NCBI GenBank assembly: GCA_017591395.1
Contig: WEDG01005185.1
Location: forward strand, 21,508 to 85,507
DNA from: Schistocephalus solidus
Lineage: Eukaryota; Platyhelminthes; Cestoda; Diphyllobothriidea; Diphyllobothriidae
Direction: 5' to 3'
Length of the DNA: 64,000 nucleotides
The notes beneath the pieces are model-generated. The model made no database searches. It was not told the DNA's origin and saw only the letters and a program-made list of their open reading frames with translations. Each line of letters begins with the position of its first letter. Position 1 is the first letter of the stretch. Position numbers and translations under genes: made by a program. Of the stretch, positions 1-10,799 are shown piece by piece.

Positions 1-480
1 ATTTTAAGAGGTCTTGGTCGATGATTGGATTCGGGTGCTAACAGAGCCTTCCCTATTCTATATGCCTTAAGAATGTGGATGGACTCGCCGTCCGTAAGCA
101 TCGTTTTTGCATACAATTTTAGGAGATCCAAGTCATGTTTAACTCGCTCCTTTGGAATAATTGAAGCTGACTCCAGGGCTCCTTTAATGACTACATTATC
201 TTTTCGACTCAATCAAGAGCCCGTTAGTAACTCAGATCTATCAGCTGAGTGAGTACTGGTAACCAATTTACTTGGCTCGATACGTACAGATGATCCGGGT
301 GTTGGGCAGGCTGGGGCCAAATCCCTGCACGATTTGTTCTTCTTAGACCTTTTCCTCTTTGGCTTTACAAACTCGCCAACCTCTTCAACATCGCATGTTG
401 GTGCAACGTCTATCAGTGAAGTATCAATGGACGGTAAAGCCACGTTAGTGCTGATGCTACCCGAACTAAGTACTGGTGGA
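1..480 (-). pseudogene. Non-LTR retrotransposon ORF1 fragment (RRM-like nucleic-acid-binding region)
   Basis: Read on the minus strand this gives a basic patch (KPKRKRSKKNK, near 340-360) and then, after one in-frame stop near 213, a segment containing HDLDLLKLYAKTMLTDGES and ILKAYRIGK...RPRPLK. The arrangement 'HDL..L......DGE...I.KAYRIG......RPRPLK' is typical of the RNA-binding ORF1 protein of CR1/Jockey-type non-LTR elements, which coats the element RNA. The fragment runs off the left window edge. No ATG is visible: the open frame reaches about 480 with only a GTG at 443. It meets a plus-strand ORF1-like piece at about 485, so the junction is rearranged. Family placement is by motif only. 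Confidence 0.6.
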
Positions 481-489
481 GTGAAGTTC

Positions 490-1125
490 CTAAAATGACG
501 GAAGAGAATTCGAAGAAACTTCTTCGAATCTTACCCAAAGTGAACAAATTGGCGATGACGGAAACTGACCAAGACAAAAGAACCTACGCAAACACAATTT
601 CCTCAGTCGTAGCAACCAATGAGGATGAAAGCGGTGTGTTTATTGGGTTCGGCGTTATCAAAAATGAATGTCCGCTATGGCAAAAGGACGACCGGTAGGG
701 GCATCAGAAAATAAAGAAGTGTCGCAGTACATCCAAGAAAGCCAGACTAAGCCAGAACGTTAATATGAGCTTGCCGAGTTTAAGCATTCCGCAAACAAAA
801 ACTGCGTCGGCGAAAGTTGCAACTAACCAAGAAGCCACATTAAGGAGAGAACAAAGCGTTGGCGGCGTCCCAACAAACCCCCTGATCGCAGAAGTTGATG
901 GAAATCTAAGTGATCATACTCTTATTTCCGAAAAAGAAAAAACCACAGAAGCCTCGAGTGGACAGCAGTAAATGCATCGTTATCAAACGCATGCCAGAAT
1001 CTACATCTGACACCAAAAAAGCAAGAAAACTTGACTACATGGAGCTATTCCAGAGCTTTCTTGAATGTCTCTTAAATGTGAACGAGAGGACCACCGTTCT
1101 AAAAACGCCTTCTGAATGAGTCAAT
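490..1125 (+). pseudogene. Degenerate ORF1-like segment of a non-LTR element
   Basis: Frames at 495-698 and 765-971 hold hydrophilic, Lys/Ser/Thr/Glu-rich sequence. One block (QDKRTYANTISSVVATNEDE, about 573-635) resembles the minus-strand block QDQRRYANTAASVVKSDEED at about 28610-28690. Both look like copies of the same N-terminal ORF1 region. Stops break the frame at 696 and 969. No enzymatic motif is present. Identity as ORF1 rests on the shared block and on retroelement neighbours, so confidence is moderate. Confidence 0.4.
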
Positions 1126-1136
1126 TATGCGAAGCA

Positions 1137-1815
1137 ATTTAGAATTTAAGAATTTAGAATTTACATTTGGTTAGCACCGGGAAGGTACTGTCTTAGCAAA
1201 CATTAGTAACGAAATAAAGTTACGACAGTGTGTGCAGATAAAATGTACAAATTCATAACTTGTCCTGCTATGTCAACAGTAAGCAATGTTTTAAAATTAA
1301 TGGTGAACTAGAAAAAATAGGCAGTGAAAAAAACTCCTACCATGAAAAATGGAGGCAGAGTTCAATAGGCCTTCATTTTTCGAATAGAAGGTGGAGAAAA
1401 AAACTGCTTAGAAAAAAATGGTCAGGTGGTAGAATAGGGTAATACTGCAGTAGCATTTCAGAATGAGATAATGAAACGTCGAGGTGATTCGTTCTTGATC
1501 ACTTAGGCGTATGAAACAGAATCTCACGAAAATGCATCAATGAACTTAAGTCCTTAGCATCATAGGATCCAGAATTGAATTCTGATGATGGTTAGTATCC
1601 AAAGAAACCGCAGCATTTAAGACTGTGGACCACCGAATTTGTACGTCCAAATGACGTCATCGTTTGGAGGACGGGTGATATAAGGAGAAATTATAGTTCA
1701 TGGGCGTCTCGAGGTAGCGTAAATATAGTTTCAAGAGGGTTACTCGAATTACCGATTGTCCTTTCTCCGAGTCATGGGGAAAGCTACTGGGAAAAGATGA
1801 GGAAAATCCAGCCAA
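1137..1815 (-). mobile_element. 3' end of a family-A non-LTR element
   Basis: This segment is the reverse complement of the 3' region of copy A (about 36000-36640): same order of blocks, ending on the minus strand in the GGCACTGTC...CCAAATGTAAATTC-like terminus at 1137-1195. The 1735-1815 end matches the last part of the ORF2 3' region. It is 5'-truncated, as expected for target-primed reverse transcription. It carries the U-tract hairpin described separately. Confidence 0.6.
1321..1408 (-). other. ENE-like U-tract hairpin (copy 1)
   Basis: On the minus strand: AAGCAGT, a T-tract, CTCCACC, a loop, GGTAGGAG, a second T-tract, CACTGCC. GCAGT pairs with ACTGC, and CTCC with GGAG. The two U-tracts face each other as an internal loop. 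This is the most diverged copy with both stems still visible. Confidence 0.45.
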
Positions 1816-2889
1816 CCAATACCATTGAAGCTGGTCCTGCAGAATAAGTAAGAAGACCAGCTTTTGCTCAGCAGGAAACTTATGCTTTGAAGCTCTCACC
1901 CAACGAATTTTTTTCCAGCCGTATTTTTCACCTACGGACAGGGTGAAATGGAAGGGCTCAAAGTAGAACTCCTCAAGTGACCCAAACTGGGCGAAAAAAA
2001 TCTCAAAATCTGGAATGGAAAAATTTAAACACGCCCAGAGGTTAGTTCTCTAGAAAAACCCCATTACACTGGATATATAGGGCAGCCACATCACAATAAA
2101 ATACCGCTCAGTGCCACACATTCCAGTAAACACATCGACCTTCAGTTCGATCAAAAAGCAGTAGCCTCCTACTCAGGCAGTGTACGGAATAAGACACACG
2201 ACCATTCTAACTATTGCGGACCAAATATTGTTCAAATATCTGTCCAGCAAACCTCCACTTTCTTTATACAAACTGTCTGCATCCGTGAAAGCTTTTTAAA
2301 GCGGAGACTGAATGAGCATTGCGGTACGCAGCACAATGCCTTCTGACTGTAGTCATCCTGATGATACAACCTTTTATTGTTTATAATAGCATGCTTTGTA
2401 ATCTTTAAGTAAATTTTGTTATACTTGCTTGTCTCTCCCCGCTGTGCACATCTCCATACTGAAATTTCTCATACCGCCTGCGGACTGGCACTCATTCTTC
2501 TCCTGGCGTGCACGTGGGCTTACAATGCCCACTGCATTACGTGCAATAGTGTGCTTTACACATGCGCTCCAAATGCTGCAGCCACACAAATAGGGTTCCT
2601 CTACCGTTACAGTTTTGGAGATTTCACTCTGCAATTTTCCAATTTTTCACATATTGCTGCTACATGCAGGTTGTTCAAATGTGCCCACCTATATTTCCCT
2701 CCACGAAAGTGAGCTTTAACTGGACCACAGGGACTCCATGAAAGGCTATTACCGTCACATGTTAGGTTCCGTACCGTTACTTTTGAAGACTTATCATTCG
2801 GCAGGAAATATTAGATTATCTGAAAAATTTCCTTTTCCCATTTTGTTGCCTCCTGCAGTTGCTCTGCATTACAACGGACACAAGTAGGG
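1816..2889. other. No recognised feature
   Basis: About 1.07 kb with only short open frames (for example 2416-2712 plus, 98 codons) that show no motif or composition suggesting a gene. No repeat relation to the rest of the window was noticed. Confidence 0.4.
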
Positions 2890-2895
2890 GCTTGA

Positions 2896-3130
2896 AAAGA
2901 TAGATAGATACATATATGTTTTATTTGAGTACCCCGAAGCGCAATGTCTTCGGATAAAAATCAATTTAAACGAAAGCGAAATCGTGTACAGTTAAGTTTG
3001 AATGGTAGGTCAGCTTTTGGCGATGAAAATTGACAAAAATCAGTGTGGTCAAAAAATAAGATAAAAGAGAAGACAGTGAAAAATATCCTTGGGCAGTTTT
3101 ATGGAAGAGGAATATCTTGAATGGGGTATG
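2896..3130 (-). mobile_element. Possible 3' end of a minus-strand retroposon with (TATC)n tail
   Basis: The plus strand shows GATAGATAGATA at 2901-2912, next to ATATGTTTTATTTGAGTACC. Read on the minus strand this is an AATAAAA-containing 3' end followed by a TATC tail, a layout usual for non-LTR elements. No coding sequence of the element is recognised. Confidence 0.3.
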
Positions 3131-3284
3131 TTAGATTTTAAGGCGAAAACTGTCGCTCCCTACGAAACATGCGCGTTTGGTAGGACTGACATGCTGATGA
3201 GAGCGTATAAGCGTTCAACACGCTTCATCGCGTGAGAAATCATTTAACGACAGAGGCTGCTTTTCAGCACCACAGCTATTATCC

Positions 3285-4265
3285 CAATGCGTATCGATGG
3301 CTGGTCGGCTAGGTGGCTGCTTAAGTTTAATGTATCCAAGTGCGTGATCCTACACATCAGCGCCGGTTGAAAAGTATTCCCCTGAAACGACCAGTACTTT
3401 ATTAATGGCACTGCATTAAAAGAGGTAGAAACACACAAAGATCTGGGCATGTGGACAACTGCAAAATTTGATGCCCTCAGAACACTGTATGAACGCAGTA
3501 GAGAAGGCAAACATGTACACTGCATTGATCAGACGTGTGTTTAAAAATATTCCACCCCTGATCTCCTCGGAAAAGTCTGTGGCATCTTCGTGAGACCGCA
3601 CATAGCTTACGGAATACCAGCCTGGATACCGTAGGAGGGCTGAAAGATGTTGACCTCCTCGAACCAGGTGCAACGGAGAGCAACGAATATGGTCGATGGT
3701 TTTAAGACTACCGTACCAAGACAGATCGAAAAAGCTTGACTTATTTCCTCGTTTCCTACAGGCACTTACGGTGTAGCCTGCTCTGGACATTCCAGATTAT
3801 CCGGGGCCATGATTCCGCCCCTGAGATCGGAGGATTTCTATCGAGTTTGCCTGCACAACTCATCTGCGTGGTCATCCTTACAAGGTCAACAGCGAATGCA
3901 CGCGATTGAACCTCAGAAAGTCAGCCAACGAGTGGTAGCGAGCTTGGAACTCGTTACCAAATGAGACAGTTACCTCTGACAGCATTTCTGAGTTTTAAAA
4001 GAAGGCTTGATGACATAATATTTTGACAAAAAGACGACTCTCATAACATGATTACTTAAGACCAGCTTTTTAAAATCTTTCGGTTTTTACTTTTCTCCCA
4101 TTATGTTTTAACTATAGTTGTGAACACGAATTTGAAGTTATGTAATGCTTTGACTCAAAATTCTTTTACATGTACACCATTTTTTTATCTCGACAGTACA
4201 CATGCAATGATAGTTTTACATTAATAGGGTCATCAAGGGCAATGCCTGTAACCCTTCAAAATATG
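3285..4265 (+). pseudogene. CR1-like reverse transcriptase, C-terminal part, with 3' UTR
   Basis: Translated in shifting plus frames this gives the post-catalytic RT region: W....WLLKFNVSKC, then ETHKDLGMW near 3425-3455, a region equivalent to FVRPHLEYGI.AW near 3590-3630, and LRGHPYKVN near 3870-3890, ending with AWNSLPNE near 3945. The same order occurs in the cleaner copy at 34140-34990. Many frameshifts and stops make it inactive. The 3' UTR ends near 4260 with GGGTCATCAAGGGC and TGTAACC, shared with 39736-39770. The catalytic core and endonuclease are missing (5' truncation). Confidence 0.7.
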
Positions 4266-4559
4266 CAATATACACAAGCGTAACCGTCAAGGATAAAATA
4301 CAGGGAAACCTTCATAGGCATCATCCGTACGCTAAGGGTCGAACGAGGAAAGGACCGTAGATATCATGAAGGTCATGGTAGAATTGCCAGACAAGCAACC
4401 ACGGTACTCTCATTGCTTATTTCTCAAACCATTGACAGAGGAACCCAAAACAATCGTCAACAGTCCGGGTAGAGTCAACACCGCGACACTGCTCCGCGAA
4501 TGCATATGAAGCAGCATGGTAGGTTGCTTCTGAGCGTAGTAAGAAAGGATAATGGGAGA

Positions 4560-5195
4560 TCCGGTAATAAGGTACGAAGAAATCAACAAAAAGGGTCAGA
4601 TGTGCTAATTGGCATGAGACTCAATGATGAATCCAAGGCCTGCACAGCTCAGTGTTCAGATTGTAATTCTGATGATGGTTACCGGAATTCGAAATGGAGG
4701 GGCTTCAAAACGAGCGCGCAATATGACGTAATTATTTGGCGATCATTTTACGGAGGCATGGGTAATGAAGACACCATAGTTCGTAGGGGAAACGATGCAT
4801 GGATAATATAATTTGGAGATGGCCGTCTAAATTCCCAGTGGTCCTTTCTTAAGGTCATGGAGAAAGCTGCTCTGGAAGGAAGAGGAAAATAAAAGGTTAA
4901 TTGAATCAGTGTTAAGATAAATGTGCAGTCTTCGCTTAAAAGTTAACAGGTTATTTGATATCTTTATCTCAATTGGCAGGTTATTCCAAAGAAAGTAATA
5001 CCCGGAAGCAAAGAACAGAGAGCATTTACAAGTGGAGGATAAAGGAGACGGTATAATAAGTAAAGAGATACCCTGGTTTTAAGGACGAATAACAGGGGTT
5101 AGGACTGGAATTAAGAGGAATATTTGAACTATTATTAAGGCGATAAATGAGGAGGAAGCCAGCTTCTCTCTCTCCACGAAAAATACTCCTTTAAG
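4560..5195 (-). pseudogene. Family-A/C RT C-terminus and start of 3' UTR
   Basis: The minus strand encodes EAGFLLIYRLNNSSNIPLNS and, after frameshifts, FFASGYYFLWNNLPIEIK and NLLTFKRRLHIYL. These match in order the C-terminus of copy C (RRLEAGLCFLFRANSSPNLP ... FFASKYALIWNNLPLQIR ... FKTKLRKHL). The region at 4620-4870 aligns with the 3' region of copy A (1557-1800 minus, 36000-36200 plus). Both ends are truncated. It is a decayed insertion, not a gene. Confidence 0.6.
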
Positions 5196-5632
5196 ATCGC
5201 TTCTACTCCCGAAAACATCCTTACCCCAAATAACTCGAATTTTTAGCTACCACCCACACCTCATACAGAGACTGCTTAACGAAACATGCAAGCATTCTCG
5301 TCCAAGAATAGAGCTGCTGTTCCACTCGCGACAATGTATCCCCCACTCCACAGCCAATATTTTCCCCGGTTATTTCCTCAGTTGTCTCTCAATACGAAGG
5401 GTTCTACTTGACTTCTAAATGCACTGAACCTTCTGTGTCACGTTAATTGGAAAATATTGCAGTATCCTGCCCAGGGATTTCCCAGAAAAGCCATAATAGC
5501 TAGCGGTAGTGGTCAGTTTCCCTGTCTGTCATTTCCAACTCCATATTTTACTCCCCTTTACCCACATCAGGCACGTGCTATCCCACAACCTTTTTTCCAA
5601 AAGAGGGCGGGAGAAACCACCTCCTAGGTTCA
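5196..5632. other. No recognised feature
   Basis: T/C-rich sequence without a convincing frame, RNA gene or repeat match that I could see. Confidence 0.4.
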
Positions 5633-6146
5633 GTGGCCAGTCAACAACTGGATGACTTAGCCGCCCTCCCTCAAAAACAACCAGCTAGCCCACCTAAACT
5701 GTTCGTTCTAAATGTCAGATCCTTGCTCAATAAAATGACCCTGCTTCAGACTCTGGTCATCGTCCACTGTACAGATATTGTCATAGTAACCGAAACATGG
5801 GCAACACCATCCGAAGCCGACTCCGAACTCTCTCGTATTGGTTAAAATAGTACTCGAAATGATCATTGCAACAGCAGTGGTTGAGGAAGCTGTATATAGG
5901 CCAAGCAAGCGCTGGCATTTCGGCCCTATGACCATTCGCAATTTCCCGCGGTTGAAGAGAGCTGTTGGTTTCAAATAACCTTAAAAAAAGAACTATTTAC
6001 TCGTTGGCTGGGTCTATCGTCAGCCCAATAGCAGTGAAAAGTACGATCTTTTTCTCTCACAAGTATTTCACGCAGCATCTGAATTAAGTTTTAAGTATTG
6101 AATAATTGCGGGTGATTTAAACCTTTCTAAAATACCTTTGACCCAA
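5633..6146 (+). pseudogene. AP-endonuclease-like domain, N-terminal half (family G)
   Basis: The frame from 5633 gives LNVRSLLNKMTLLQTLVIV and IVIVTETWATPS. These are the first two EN signatures of non-LTR elements: the Asn of LNxRS and the metal-binding Glu of TETW. A third signature, IIAGDLNLSKIPLTQ (the GDxN motif), is readable at about 6103-6147 in another frame. The domain nicks the target DNA to prime reverse transcription. It is broken by a stop at 5843, by frameshifts, and by the insertion that follows. Confidence 0.65.
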
Positions 6147-6309
6147 TTGTGAAAAACTCGGCGGCCTCGGTGGGATTTGAACCCACGCCAGCAAGGGGAA
6201 GGCTTTAGTACAGCCAACGCTCTAGCCAACTGAGCTACGAGGCCCCACCGGGAGCCGTGAGTTTAATCACACTTGGGTCTAGTTACCCAAGTTACCGGTC
6301 CTATCCGGC
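6147..6309 (-). mobile_element. tRNA-bearing insertion inside the family-G endonuclease
   Basis: The EN frame stops making sense at about 6147 and resumes at about 6310 with FEDLLEAVDIG, VVDFLTRG and SILDLIF. The intervening 160 bp therefore look inserted. On the minus strand it contains a complete tRNA-like unit with a TTTTT run just downstream. It may be a tRNA-derived SINE or a retroposed tRNA. No clear target-site duplication was found. Confidence 0.45.
6163..6244 (-). tRNA. tRNA-like gene or pseudogene, anticodon uncertain
   Basis: The minus strand has a perfect 7-bp acceptor stem (GGCCTCG/CGAGGCC), a D arm (GCTC...GAGC), an intact T arm (GTGGG-TTCAAAT-CCCAC), A-box TAGCTCAGTTGG and B-box GGTTCAAATCC. 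A TTTTT terminator follows at about 6152-6156. The total is 82 nt, about 9 more than a class I tRNA. The anticodon arm is irregular: the best pairing is GGCT/AGCC with loop GTACTAA, giving ACT as nominal anticodon. The long variable region shows no good stem. Likely a tRNA-derived pseudogene, though the promoter boxes look functional. Confidence 0.6.
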
Positions 6310-7099
6310 CCCATACATTTTGAGGACTTACTCGAGGCCGTAGATATCGGCATGCGGGCTCAGGTTGTTGACTTCCTTACCCGAGGATGAAGCATACTTG
6401 ATCTAATCTTCTGCAGATGTTGCCACCTTTGACAGTGTCATCTTTAGGCCCACTTAGGAGCTCATATCACGACATATTTGTTTCTACACTACAACTTGAA
6501 ACCGATGAAACGTTTTCCAAAAAAATATAGCTTTTTCATTAATTTATAATCATCCCTTTCAATAGAATTAATAATACATCTTGATTCCCAAACTGGTCTG
6601 ATTTCTTTCTATCTCAGGATATGAACACTTGTATCAGTATGCTGTACGAAGTTTTGGATCCACTTATTTCTCTTTTTTCCCGTAAGAAATTAATTAATGT
6701 CATGGATGAGGTTTATCTCCCTTCATCTTTTCGCCGTAGGTTGCGTAAACTCTCGTCAATTCAAGTTGCGAAACGAAATTTCGATTCTGCCTTTGATTCG
6801 ACTTATTTTTGAGCAGATTTAGGGGCTATCCGAAGAAAAGCGGTTAGCTAATGAGGTCAACTATGTCGAAAACCGTTCGTTACATGTCACGAAACTTTTT
6901 CACGCCCAAAAAAGAACCCATAGAAGAACATGAAATCCCGTCCTTCGAGCCGCCGTTGGCAATCTTAAAGTCTATGAAAAATTGACGGCTGATAGTTTTA
7001 ACGTTTTCTTGTCCAGAACATTTATTGAAAATTCGGCCGCTCCCCTTCCGACCATCCGGGGTTGGACCAGTGCTGTCCTCGAAACCAGGACTTCTACCC
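6310..7099 (+). pseudogene. Family-G endonuclease C-terminal part and EN-RT linker
   Basis: After the insertion the EN C-terminal region is visible (SILDLIF at about 6398-6418, interrupted by TGA). The 6621-6812 frame (LYEVLDPLISLFSRKK...LPSSFRRRLRKLSSIQVAKRN) looks like the basic linker between EN and RT domains of such elements. No SDH motif could be placed with certainty. Confidence 0.45.
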
Positions 7100-8160
7100 T
7101 CTGGGACGTAACTGTAGCCGTTCACCGTTTTCATCAATCTCATAGTCCTGGACCAGATGACGTACCGGTCAGTATTATAAAGGCGGATGCGAATGATTTT
7201 TCCCGTCTCTTCTGCGTAATATATGTTATCTGGCTCTGGAAAGTGAAACAGTTCCCAGTGTGTGGAAGGAATCGCGCAATCTATCTATCCCAAACACGAC
7301 CAATCTACGTCATTTGACGATTTCGGCCAATCAGCACACTGTCCGCAGCTTCAAAAATCTTGTGGACCTTGATCAAAGATAAGATGATGCATCACTTAAC
7401 CGAGTATTAACCTACTTAGTGCAGCCCAGCATGGGTTCCTTGAAACAAGGTCTTGGGCTACCTGTCAGCTCTCTTTCTTTGATCACGTTTTACATTCTAG
7501 GGACAATGGTTTTGCACTTTACTTAGTCTATTTTGATTTCACTAAGGCCTTTAATCCTGTTGACCATGCCCGTTTTCTCATGAAACTCCTTTTTCGGTAG
7601 AGGTGGTAAACTTCTGAACTTGGTATCTTCTTACCTGAGCTTTCGTATCCCGCACGTGTAAGGAGTGGAGTTATTTAGGGAAGTGTACTTGACCCGCTCT
7701 TATTTTGACTTTTTGTCAATGATGTACCAGGTTTATTTTGGATTGGTAGGTCCTCTATATATGCGGATTATTTAAAAGTTGCCTATCAATACAAGCCGGC
7801 AGATTTTGACATCGCGCTCGAACTATTAAAAAACGAGCTTGAGGCCTTTGCCCAGTAGTGCTGCACATGGTACCCTTCCCTTTCTTAACACAAATGCTCC
7901 TTTATGGTTGTTGGCGACGACCATCATCCTCAAATAAAGCATAGAGGGCCACGACCTAAATGTGTCTGGCGTTTTTAAGAATCTGGGCATATCATATTGC
8001 AATGGCCTTAATATTTCAGAGCATTGCCACTTGATTGTCTCAAAAAGCACGCAGAACTACTGGGTTTATCCTCCAAAAATTTAAAAACTATTGATATTTG
8101 ACTCCGCATTCATAAAATGTCCGGTAGGCCTGGCCTGGAATACTAATAGTTCCTATTAAG
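7100..8160 (+). pseudogene. Reverse transcriptase domain (family G, copy 1)
   Basis: Motifs in order: SPGPDDVPVSIIKAD (about 7145-7190), LVYFDFTKAFNPVDH (about 7525-7570), a GSVLDPLLF-like block (7680-7712), then IYADYLKVAY (about 7757-7787), where the catalytic YADD has become YADY. A decayed thumb region follows, with RPGLEY near 8125. Several frame changes. The lost second aspartate alone would abolish polymerisation. Confidence 0.65.
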
Positions 8161-8480
8161 CCTTTTTGCGCGCTAGTGAACAGAAGAAAAATAGAATCGG
8201 TCCAGCAATTCTTTACGAAAAATAGTTTTATCATCAGAGCACCGTAATCTGACTTATCAAGAATCGAGATCTACTTTTTTGGAGCTCCTTATGCGTCGTA
8301 TCACATTCGGGTGTTCCAGCGAATTTTACAGTATCTCGAGTCCGAATTTACTTCAAAATATAATACCCCCACTATAAAAAAATGCTTCCATTTTTCGTAT
8401 ATTTCCGTCAGCTACCTTCCGATTCAGATAGCCTACGGTGTTTGCTAAAGCGATTTCCTTTTGAAAAGAATTGATCCGCT

Positions 8481-8824
8481 TCATGAGGTTTGTGTTTGTC
8501 AATCTTTTGGGAGGAGAGGAGTGATCAAAAATTATCCGCAGTCCTGGACCAAAAATGCATCAAAAGTAAAGTAGCCTACCATACAATTCAGTTTTCCGTA
8601 GCACCTCAGAGGCTTATCTACTCTTAGGTGGGTAGTCTCCTTTCCACTTGGTTCTCTCACAAAAATCCCACAGAGTTCCGCATTTATCTGTTTTTCCGAT
8701 CCGTTTTCACAAGACAACTTGATTTAAATCCACCCAGTTACGAGAACATGGGAGCATCGATTAGGGAAAAATATTTTGTAGCGCTAAGAAACGATCTTTT
8801 AAGAAATAAAAACCTTGAAGGAAT
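8481..8824. other. No recognised feature
   Basis: Between the two RT relics. The 8628-8828 plus frame has no recognised motif; its end runs into the next RT segment and may be decayed linker sequence. Confidence 0.35.
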
Positions 8825-10120
8825 TTAAATCTTCCGGTTTGGACGAGATTCTAGCAAATTTTCTTTCTGAATTTGCCTGAGAACTGACGAATCTGTTATA
8901 TTTTTTTGTGCTAGAAATAGTTTCATATTGACATTATTCTCACAGACAGGAAAACAATCCACCTTACTTCGATCCACAAAAGTAGAAGTTGTAAGCTTGC
9001 AACCAATAAAGACCTTTCAACCTGACCTCAAGCTGCTGCAAATTCATGGAAAAGGCCATAATAAGAAAATGATGAGCTATTTTTAAACCCATAAGCTGTT
9101 GTTTAATTCGTAAAGTCAATTTTATTAGGGAACATCTCATGTAACAAACTTGCTTTACCCGATTCAAGAATATAAAATTGCACTCGAAGCAAGAGCCACT
9201 GTGCATGTTGCATACATTGATTCGAGGAAGGCCTCGATAATGTTCTGCACCAGTGTCTCCTGTAAAAGTTGAGAATGATGAATTTGGGGGCAAGCTTTTT
9301 AAATGGATTGAAATTTCCCTGCGGTCGTATGCAGGTTGTCTGTGTAGGTAAAACTACTCCAGGCGTAGACATTGAAAGTGGAATTCCACAATGTTCAGTG
9401 TTGGGACCGACCACCTATCTATTGTTTATTAATGCTTGTGAACAAGAACTGGACTGTGAATGCGTCATACTTGCGGACGATATATAAATCTGGAATATCA
9501 TACATAATGCTGTGGACGAAATCTACTTCCAATAAAATCCTTGCCAATTGGACGAGTGACCCAGCCTATGGCTCTTGCATCCTGTTGTGTCTGGGAAATC
9601 GAAAACAGGTCCCAGCTACGAAGACCTTCTATCTTAACGGAATGCCACTCTGAGAAACCGAAACACAGAAAGATATCAGCGTCTGGATAACAGACACTCT
9701 AAAGCCTTCTACGCAAGATTAAGAGTTCAAGGCGCAGTGCTATACGAGATCCGCCTAGTAGCGTAAATATCTATTCCCGTGGTTAAAGGTGTTGCGCGGA
9801 GACTTGATTCAAACTTTACGCATCGTGTGTGGCTCGGACTGCGTGGTCCGTTGTGATGAAATTTTCCAACTCACCACTAAAACTAGCCTCTGGGGGCATC
9901 ATCTTTAAACTACGTGTGCTCCAACAAAAATGTAATATGATAAAGGATTCTTTCTCCAACCGTGTCTTGGAAGCATGGAATAACCTGTACGTGACAATTT
10001 TAATATGTGAATCTGTGGAGGAATTCGTGCATAACCTTGACAAACATGCTGCAGCAACAAGTAGACTATGTAACAATATTACCTTAAATATAAATATTCC
10101 TTTGAGTTGATGAAGTTTGA
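8825..10120 (+). pseudogene. CR1-like reverse transcriptase relic (copy H)
   Basis: Readable pieces in order: LKEFKSSGLDEILANFLSE (about 8816-8875), HVAYIDSRKAS (about 9203-9233, the catalytic-domain block), IESGIPQCSVLGP and LLFINACEQELDCECVILADDI (9370-9487; catalytic ADD retained), KTFYLNGMPL near 9630, DLIQTLRIVCG near 9800, and WNNLYVTI. The order and residues match the copy at 34133-35151. A stop follows ADDI directly and the frame changes several times, so it is dead. It lacks EN and ORF1. Confidence 0.7.
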
Positions 10121-10559
10121 GTACCCACCATAGCTAGAAGACACGTTGATTTGGAAATAAACTCTTGAGTGGATTGTCCAGCCTCTAAATTAAGGAGTTA
10201 TTTACTTACATTTGACAACTCTATGGCTATCAAATATTTCTTTACTAAGGATTATTTAGCGTCCCAGACGTTATCCTACGAGAAATTCAAGCTAAAACAA
10301 TCACCTGGAGGTAATTCCTACGAGAAATACAAGCTAAAAGTTTTTGGGAATTTATCTTTGATTGAGCACCGAATAGGCACTGTCTAAACTGCTGCCGGAA
10401 AATTCACGCCAGCGCTGTGCTGATTTAATCTGCAATCATGGAAGGAGAAATGCATAACAAAAGGCTGAGTCATTTGCATGCTTCTTAGAAAGTCTGACTG
10501 CTGAATACTATTGTACACTCAGCCCATTTATTTAAGAAGATTTATAAATTAAATGCATT
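10121..10559. other. No gene; short imperfect direct repeat
   Basis: A block reading CCTACGAGAAATTCAAGCTA occurs at about 10275-10294 and again with one change at about 10317-10336. Otherwise no feature seen. Confidence 0.35.
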
Positions 10560-10627
10560 CGCATACAATCTTTTAGATGTATGGAAAACACAGACCCTGA
10601 AGATTCATCTGTGTGGGAAAAATTGAT

Positions 10628-10697
10628 GCCGCGGTCGGAGTCAAACCCTCGTTGCAGAAATATGGGAAACACGCCTAACCACTCCGCCACCTCCATA
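10628..10697 (-). tRNA. Degenerate tRNA-like sequence (Ser/Leu type)
   Basis: On the minus strand, GGTGGCGGAGTGGTTAGGCG resembles the D-arm region of Ser/Leu tRNAs, and GGGTTTGACTCC is one change from the B-box consensus. The acceptor stem does not pair well. Probably a tRNA pseudogene or SINE head. Confidence 0.3.
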
Positions 10698-10799
10698 CGA
10701 AAATCTCATAAAAATTGCACACAAACAGAAAAGGATGACAAAGACAGACATTCTGTTACTACTTGTCCTCATGCGAAGCGGCCCAAAAAGCCTGATAAC

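Larger units (their letters stand above)
5633..8480 (+). mobile_element. Decayed non-LTR retrotransposon, family G
   Basis: A 5' endonuclease part (5690-6470, interrupted), a linker with weak open frames (6620-7330) and a reverse transcriptase (7100-8160) lie in the right order on the plus strand. The RT part is paralogous to 42241-43085: both share VNDVPG, Y(A)D.LKVAY.YKPAD and CCTW..SLS. Frameshifts and stops occur throughout. There is no clear 3' tail; the sequence fades out before the next element at 8825. Confidence 0.65.
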
